The notes under the pieces were generated by a model that worked only from the letters and a program-made list of their open reading frames with translations, did not search any database and was not told the DNA's origin. Below, one piece after another: positions 6,157 through 10,316 of a stretch of DNA of 10,316 bases (positions are counted from its first letter, which is position 1; each line of letters opens with the position of its first letter). Source of the DNA: an uncultured Bacillota bacterium (GTDB lineage: Bacteria > Bacillota > Clostridia > Peptostreptococcales > Anaerovoracaceae); the NCBI GenBank assembly GCA_958448635.1, contig CAUDEQ010000067.1, positions 1 through 10,316 of the forward strand. The letters run 5' to 3'. The translations under genes and the position numbers were made by a program.

Positions 6157-6191
6157 AAAATCGGGCAATGGAAGTTCCATTGCCCGATTTT
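6157..6191. terminator. Strong bidirectional intrinsic terminator
   Basis: AAAATCGGGCAATGGA (6157-6172) is the exact complement of TCCATTGCCCGATTTT (6176-6191) around a 3-nt loop, with T-runs on both strands. It lies 64 bp after the hydA stop and about 110 bp after the stop of the convergent exporter gene, and so can end both operons. The segment 6192-6302 between it and the exporter stop holds only very short frames without ribosome binding sites. Confidence 0.92.
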
Positions 6192-6302
6192 TAAATTCAT
6201 ACTACCAGCGAAGGTATGATCCTGTATGCCGGAGCATTCATGATATCCTGCTGTCCTTGCTGCGCTCCGCCGCAGCTGCTGCATACATATCCATACCGCT
6301 TA

Positions 6303-8735
6303 TCAGTTGATATCCACCCTGCTTAGTATGGCTGCCGGCGTCTTCCTGATGGTTCTGAATACAGGCATCAACCCGAATACCATATTCAGTCCGAATATCA
6401 GCACAAAACATAGAGTCAGCACCATCGGATTTATAAGGAACATATCCGAGAACAATTCCATACCGGAAAGCTTATATATGATATACGACATGAATGCGAA
6501 TCCCGGCATGGCGGCGATGGTCGTAATGGCGATTATCTCCCCGGCGAACATTCTGTATATGTCGCTCTTCTTGACGCCTATTGCCCTGTATACGCCGATT
6601 TCCTTTACCCTTGACATGAAGGAGGCTCTTATTATCAGGAATATCTCTATGAATGATATCAGCAAAATAACTCCTGCCAGCACCAGCGTCGATACGATGG
6701 AATCCCACATCTGACTCCTGTACTGCTGTCGGCTTTCCTCATATGTGTCTCTGACGTTAACATTGGCAGCACGCAGCTCCTCCATAGCCTGCTGCTTATC
6801 CACAGGACTTATTGTTATATTAGCTTTGGACTTTATCAGAGCATATTTTACCGTATTACTGTTCACCAGCATGAAATCGCTATCGTTTTTATCTGTATAA
6901 TATCCCGATACCTTCAGCTTAGTGCCGTTTACCGTTTCAGATATATTGCTTCCTATCTTCATGCTGTCTTTGTTCTTTTCGTTTACCATTACCTCGTAAT
7001 CGTTGACAGGCCATGCGCCGCTTTTAAGCGATACGTCCCCTGATTTAAGCTGATAATCTATATAGCTTACAGTCGATGATGTCCCTCCTTCGCTCCACAT
7101 ATCATCGGCTGAGCCTGTATTGGCGAGAATATTTACGAACATGCTTTGTGATGCATATATACAAGGGCTTTTCAGATCAGAGACACCCACTATCACGAGA
7201 TCCGGCATATTGCTCACCCTTATATTTGCTCCTACAAAGCTTGCCTCCGTGCCATAACCTGCCGATTTTGTCATCTGCTCATCGATTACCTTCTTCAGAA
7301 CCATACTGTCTATGACTATTTCATTATCCGCCTCAGGAAGCCTGCCGTGTACGATGTTTGGCGCAGTCAGCTTACCGGCATCCGAAAGAGAGCCTTCTAT
7401 GGACGCAAGCGAATTCCTTGTCTGCATGTAATCGTCAAAAGGCATTTCAAGTGCAACCTTTGAATCTCCCGGCAGCACATAATTGAAGTTCTCATTCTGC
7501 TCGTATTCCAGATATCTGTCCACGTTCACATTTTTGCTTATGACGCTTATATATGATTTGTCTGCTCCCACAAATTCATCATCCGTGATGTTCAGTACGC
7601 CGAAGATATTGCACACCGAATACGTTATGAACATGGCCGAAATCAGGAATCCCGCCAGCAGTATCTTCTTGATGGTGTTATAGCCTTTAACGGTCCTGAA
7701 ACCGTTTCTGACAGGCTCAAATGGCTTCAGAATCGAACAGTATTTCCTCTCTCCCGATGCCCTGAGCATCTCAGGATCGAAGTTGCTGTCCAGAGCCTCC
7801 TCCATGGAAATATGCTTGTAGTTGTCATCTATAAGCTCCATGCCGGAATGCTCATCCACAACCTCTATCCTGTCGTTTTCATTTCTCGTTCTGATGTATA
7901 TATTTCCGCTTTTGATTACTATATCCAGCGATACAGGACTGTTGCTGTCATTGTAGAAATCTATATTGTAGTTACCTGTCCTGAGTCTCTTGTGATCCTT
8001 GATGTCCTTGAGGTATATCTTGTTCTCCACCCTGTAGTCAAGATCATCCAGGTTCCTGTTCATCTCATCGGAAATTATCGCACCGTCTCTGATCTTTATG
8101 ATCCTGGAAGCGTAGAAATCCGCCAGCTCTTCTTCATGAGTAACCAGGATCACCAGCTTATCTACGGAAATGGCTTTGATTATGTTCATTACCTCCAGGG
8201 TATTCCTGCTGTCCAGATTTCCAGTGGGCTCATCCGCTATAACGATGGCAGGATCCTTGACGATGGCCCTGGCTATACCTACCCTCTGGCGCTCTCCTCC
8301 CGAAAGCATGTTGGCATATCTGCCTCTATATCTGAACATGCCTACCTTCTTGAGTACATAATTGACCTTTTCCTCTATTTCCCTGCTGTCCTTGACGCCT
8401 GACATCCTCAGGGCTATGGCGACATTGTCGAAAACCGTCATGTTATCCACAAGATTGTAGTTCTGGAAGATGTAGCCGATATTCAGGTTCCTGATCTTGT
8501 CGGTCTTACCGGAGCTGCGCCCCGTGAGCTGCTGACCGTTGACGTAGACCTTGCCCCCATTGACCTTGTCGAGACCGCCTATCACGTTGAGAAGCGTGGT
8601 CTTTCCGCATCCGCTGGGACCCAGCAGAGCCACGAGCCCGCTGCTTTCCATATCGAGAGAAACATTCTTGATGACATGTATTTCATTCTGCTTTCTTCTG
8701 TTAAAAAACTTGTTGACATTATCCAGCTTTAACAT
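6303..8735 (-). CDS. ABC exporter, fused ATPase and FtsX-type permease
   Basis: An 810-residue fusion of the MacB/FtsX (type VII) ABC class, at the cytoplasmic membrane. The N-terminal ATPase domain (about 1-222) has Walker A GPSGCGKT (39-46), Q-loop Gln91, signature LSGGERQRVGIARA (144-157), Walker B VIADEPTGNLD with Glu169 (166-175), and H-loop His200. Residues about 225-340 are an extra, strand-rich cytoplasmic segment. One membrane helix (about 357-380) leads to a large extracytoplasmic domain (381-675), then three helices (about 680-703, 731-757, 768-795) with the FtsX-domain stretch VKEIGVYRAIGVKKSDIYRMF. This topology fits mechanotransmitting exporters rather than classic channel transporters. 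The ATG overlaps the stop of the upstream permease by one base (TGATG), and a G-rich AGGGGG lies upstream, so translation is coupled and the two proteins likely pair. The substrate is unknown; peptide or lipoprotein handling and cell-wall control are known roles in the class. Confidence 0.92.
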   Translation of the reverse strand: MLKLDNVNKFFNRRKQNEIHVIKNVSLDMESSGLVALLGPSGCGKTTLLNVIGGLDKVNGGKVYVNGQQLTGRSSGKTDKIRNLNIGYIFQNYNLVDNMTVFDNVAIALRMSGVKDSREIEEKVNYVLKKVGMFRYRGRYANMLSGGERQRVGIARAIVKDPAIVIADEPTGNLDSRNTLEVMNIIKAISVDKLVILVTHEEELADFYASRIIKIRDGAIISDEMNRNLDDLDYRVENKIYLKDIKDHKRLRTGNYNIDFYNDSNSPVSLDIVIKSGNIYIRTRNENDRIEVVDEHSGMELIDDNYKHISMEEALDSNFDPEMLRASGERKYCSILKPFEPVRNGFRTVKGYNTIKKILLAGFLISAMFITYSVCNIFGVLNITDDEFVGADKSYISVISKNVNVDRYLEYEQNENFNYVLPGDSKVALEMPFDDYMQTRNSLASIEGSLSDAGKLTAPNIVHGRLPEADNEIVIDSMVLKKVIDEQMTKSAGYGTEASFVGANIRVSNMPDLVIVGVSDLKSPCIYASQSMFVNILANTGSADDMWSEGGTSSTVSYIDYQLKSGDVSLKSGAWPVNDYEVMVNEKNKDSMKIGSNISETVNGTKLKVSGYYTDKNDSDFMLVNSNTVKYALIKSKANITISPVDKQQAMEELRAANVNVRDTYEESRQQYRSQMWDSIVSTLVLAGVILLISFIEIFLIIRASFMSRVKEIGVYRAIGVKKSDIYRMFAGEIIAITTIAAMPGFAFMSYIIYKLSGMELFSDMFLINPMVLTLCFVLIFGLNMVFGLMPVFRTIRKTPAAILSRVDIN

Positions 8736-10316
8736 CAGCGATCCCCCTCTCTAAATGTAGTCATGGCTGTCTTCCTGAAAAGATGCCCCGCAAACTTACC
8801 TGATATCAGGTATGCCATTATCAGTATTATTACATAGAGAACGACGTAATCCACCGCCTCCATGTACTGTATCAGATTTATGATGTACTCAACTCTTATT
8901 CCGCCCTCCTTGACAGCCAGTACAACTGCCAGAAACGCCGCATATGCCAGATTCACCACCAGCAGCATTTCCACGTCGAGGATCCTTCTGATCCTCTTCT
9001 TCGCCATACCCAGCATCCTGAGAATGGAAAAATAAGCTGAACGTGATCTCAATATGAGTCTGATGACGAAGTATGCGATGAAGAATATGGCTATGGTGAA
9101 TACCACCGCCATAGGCACCCTTATTATTGTCTCAAGGCCATTGCCGAAGCTTATGAGAGTCTCCTTCAGAGGCAGTGTGGTGTATCCCATATTATTCAAG
9201 GCTGCGATGGTCTGCTCTATATCCCTGATGTTTTCCACATATACGGTAGCCTGATAATTTCCCTTTTTAAAGAGAGTATCGTAATCGGTCTGGCTCACAT
9301 AAACCGTTCCGTTGTGGGTTTCGTAGTCCGACACTCCCGTCTTTGACGTAAAGTTCTTCTTGTTATATGTGTCTGCGATTTTCAGATCCACCGACTGCGT
9401 ATAATACATGTTCTCCGCCGTCACCGTCATGTTCTGATTCTTGGCGCCCTTGTTTCCGTAGAAATTGTCAAGCTCCTCAGCCACCAGTGCCGTTCCCGCT
9501 GCCACATTGCTGTTTGGTATCACTCTGTAAAACGCATTGCCCGGCACATACGCCTGCTCCTTGCCGTTCATCATGCACTTGACCGTACTGCTGTAATTGT
9601 ATATTTCCTCGCGCATAGTTGACATCAGCTCATCGGTCACATAGAGATTTCCGCTGTACATGGTGAAGTCGAATTCTTCCGACTGCGGCTTATATGCACA
9701 GCCTACCACCGTTACCGCCACATCCTTGTCCTCACCGAGACTTATGTGATACATCTTGTCTATAAGATCCCCGAAGGTCCCGTCGTTGAAATAGAAATCA
9801 TCCTTTGGAGACATGAGAACGGCTTCATTCACAGCCTCCGGCATCCTGCCTGCCGCCAGCTTCCCATCAAAATCGCCTATCACCCTCGGATATGTCTCGA
9901 AGGAAAAATCTCCATTCTCTATATACATGCTGTTGTCCAGCATAAAATCATCCAGCACCACCGATTTCACATTGGCTACATTTCTCATGGCCATGAAATC
10001 GTCGCCTGTGAATTCTGAGCCGTCTGTTTTCTTGAGAACCATCCTGTCCTCGCTGTAGTTGAAAAAGTAATCGTTGAAGCCCAGCTTATCCTCCTCTGCC
10101 TGCTGATGCTGCAGCATCGTATACTGGGAGGTCACGCCGAACACCACGAAGATAAGCACCATGAACAACAGCAGAAACTTAGGAAGTATGTTAAAGGTGT
10201 TTCTGACGCCCAGCCTAATCATGGCGCCTGCGCCTATACCATCTCTTTCAGTCTTTCCATTTTTGACGTCCTGAGCAGACTTTTCTTTCTTCAAAGCCGC
10301 AGCTGCCTCCTCCGGC
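8735..10316 (-). CDS. FtsX-type ABC permease, open at window edge
   Basis: This is the partner of the fused ATPase-permease, which it precedes and overlaps by one base. One membrane helix (about residues 37-58 counted from a TTG at 10294) is followed by a large extracytoplasmic domain (about 60-390) and three C-terminal helices (about 392-415, 442-462, 482-499), with an FtsX-like loop YFSILRMLGMAKKRIRRIL between the first two. It is thus one complete four-helix FtsX unit. The 5' end is uncertain. A TTG at 10294 has GGAGGAGG upstream but at a long spacing of 11 nt, and the frame stays open to the window edge, coding for an acidic, alanine-rich stretch (PEEAAAA) that reads on into a lysine-rich linker. 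Such a linker commonly joins an ATPase domain to an FtsX unit, so an N-terminal domain beyond the window is likely (inference). An internal Met at 10222 is a weaker alternative start. Confidence 0.82.
   Translation of the reverse strand, partial: PEEAAAALKKEKSAQDVKNGKTERDGIGAGAMIRLGVRNTFNILPKFLLLFMVLIFVVFGVTSQYTMLQHQQAEEDKLGFNDYFFNYSEDRMVLKKTDGSEFTGDDFMAMRNVANVKSVVLDDFMLDNSMYIENGDFSFETYPRVIGDFDGKLAAGRMPEAVNEAVLMSPKDDFYFNDGTFGDLIDKMYHISLGEDKDVAVTVVGCAYKPQSEEFDFTMYSGNLYVTDELMSTMREEIYNYSSTVKCMMNGKEQAYVPGNAFYRVIPNSNVAAGTALVAEELDNFYGNKGAKNQNMTVTAENMYYTQSVDLKIADTYNKKNFTSKTGVSDYETHNGTVYVSQTDYDTLFKKGNYQATVYVENIRDIEQTIAALNNMGYTTLPLKETLISFGNGLETIIRVPMAVVFTIAIFFIAYFVIRLILRSRSAYFSILRMLGMAKKRIRRILDVEMLLVVNLAYAAFLAVVLAVKEGGIRVEYIINLIQYMEAVDYVVLYVIILIMAYLISGKFAGHLFRKTAMTTFREGDR

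Noticed and set aside
6192..6302. Possible tiny minus-strand frames (for example a 14-codon frame starting MNAPAYR) after the exporter stop.
   Set aside because: They lack a ribosome binding site and are too short to tell from chance; the region is more likely the 3' UTR before the terminator.
7812..8402. Plus-strand open frame of 196 codons within the exporter gene.
   Set aside because: It is antisense to the ATPase and linker of the 810-residue fusion, with no own features.

Overview
The window looks like chromosomal DNA of an anaerobic, low-to-moderate GC Firmicute of the class Clostridia. The grounds are strong GGAGG-type ribosome binding sites before almost every gene, AT-rich promoters with TATAAT boxes, and the gene families present: an ACT-less homoserine dehydrogenase, a small SEC-C protein, and a fused ABC-FtsX exporter. 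I cannot name the genus from sequence alone.

Layout. (1) Positions 104-1604, plus strand: a two-gene unit with homoserine dehydrogenase (hom) followed 25 bp later by a 166-residue SEC-C zinc-motif protein. (2) Positions 1597-1810: a 103-bp sequence present twice in tandem at 98/103 identity. The same 8 bp (GGAATTGA) lies before, between and after the copies, and the first of these contains the stop codon of the SEC-C gene. Each copy carries a conserved hairpin. (3) Positions 1838-1871: a terminator shared by the convergent SEC-C gene and nth. (4) Positions 1878-2510, minus strand: endonuclease III (nth). (5) Positions 2511-2936: a long divergent spacer with promoters at both ends and two unexplained palindromes. 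(6) Positions 2937-6093, plus strand: an NCS1-family permease and a complete dihydropyrimidinase/hydantoinase, separated by 160 bp that can form competing stem-loops. (7) Positions 6157-6191: a very strong bidirectional terminator. (8) Positions 6303-10316, minus strand: a 1-bp-overlapping pair of ABC exporter genes, read from the right edge leftwards. One is an FtsX-type permease whose frame is still open at the window edge; the other is an 810-residue ATPase-FtsX fusion.

How they work together. The permease and the hydrolase form an evident uptake-and-hydrolysis pair: the NCS1 protein would import a hydantoin, pyrimidine or related cyclic ureide, and the hydrolase would open the ring to an N-carbamoyl acid. 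No carbamoylase or dihydropyrimidine dehydrogenase is in view, so the remaining steps are elsewhere or absent. The two exporter genes would form one MacB/FtsX-like heteromeric complex; its substrate cannot be read from the sequence. Hom supplies homoserine for threonine and methionine, and nth is a housekeeping DNA repair gene.

Most of the window is ordinary core and accessory metabolism. The least explained parts are the 103-bp tandem repeat with its 8-bp junctions, the competing stem-loops between permease and hydrolase, and the palindromes in the nth/permease spacer. I see no CRISPR array, tRNA, rRNA, transposase or phage gene.
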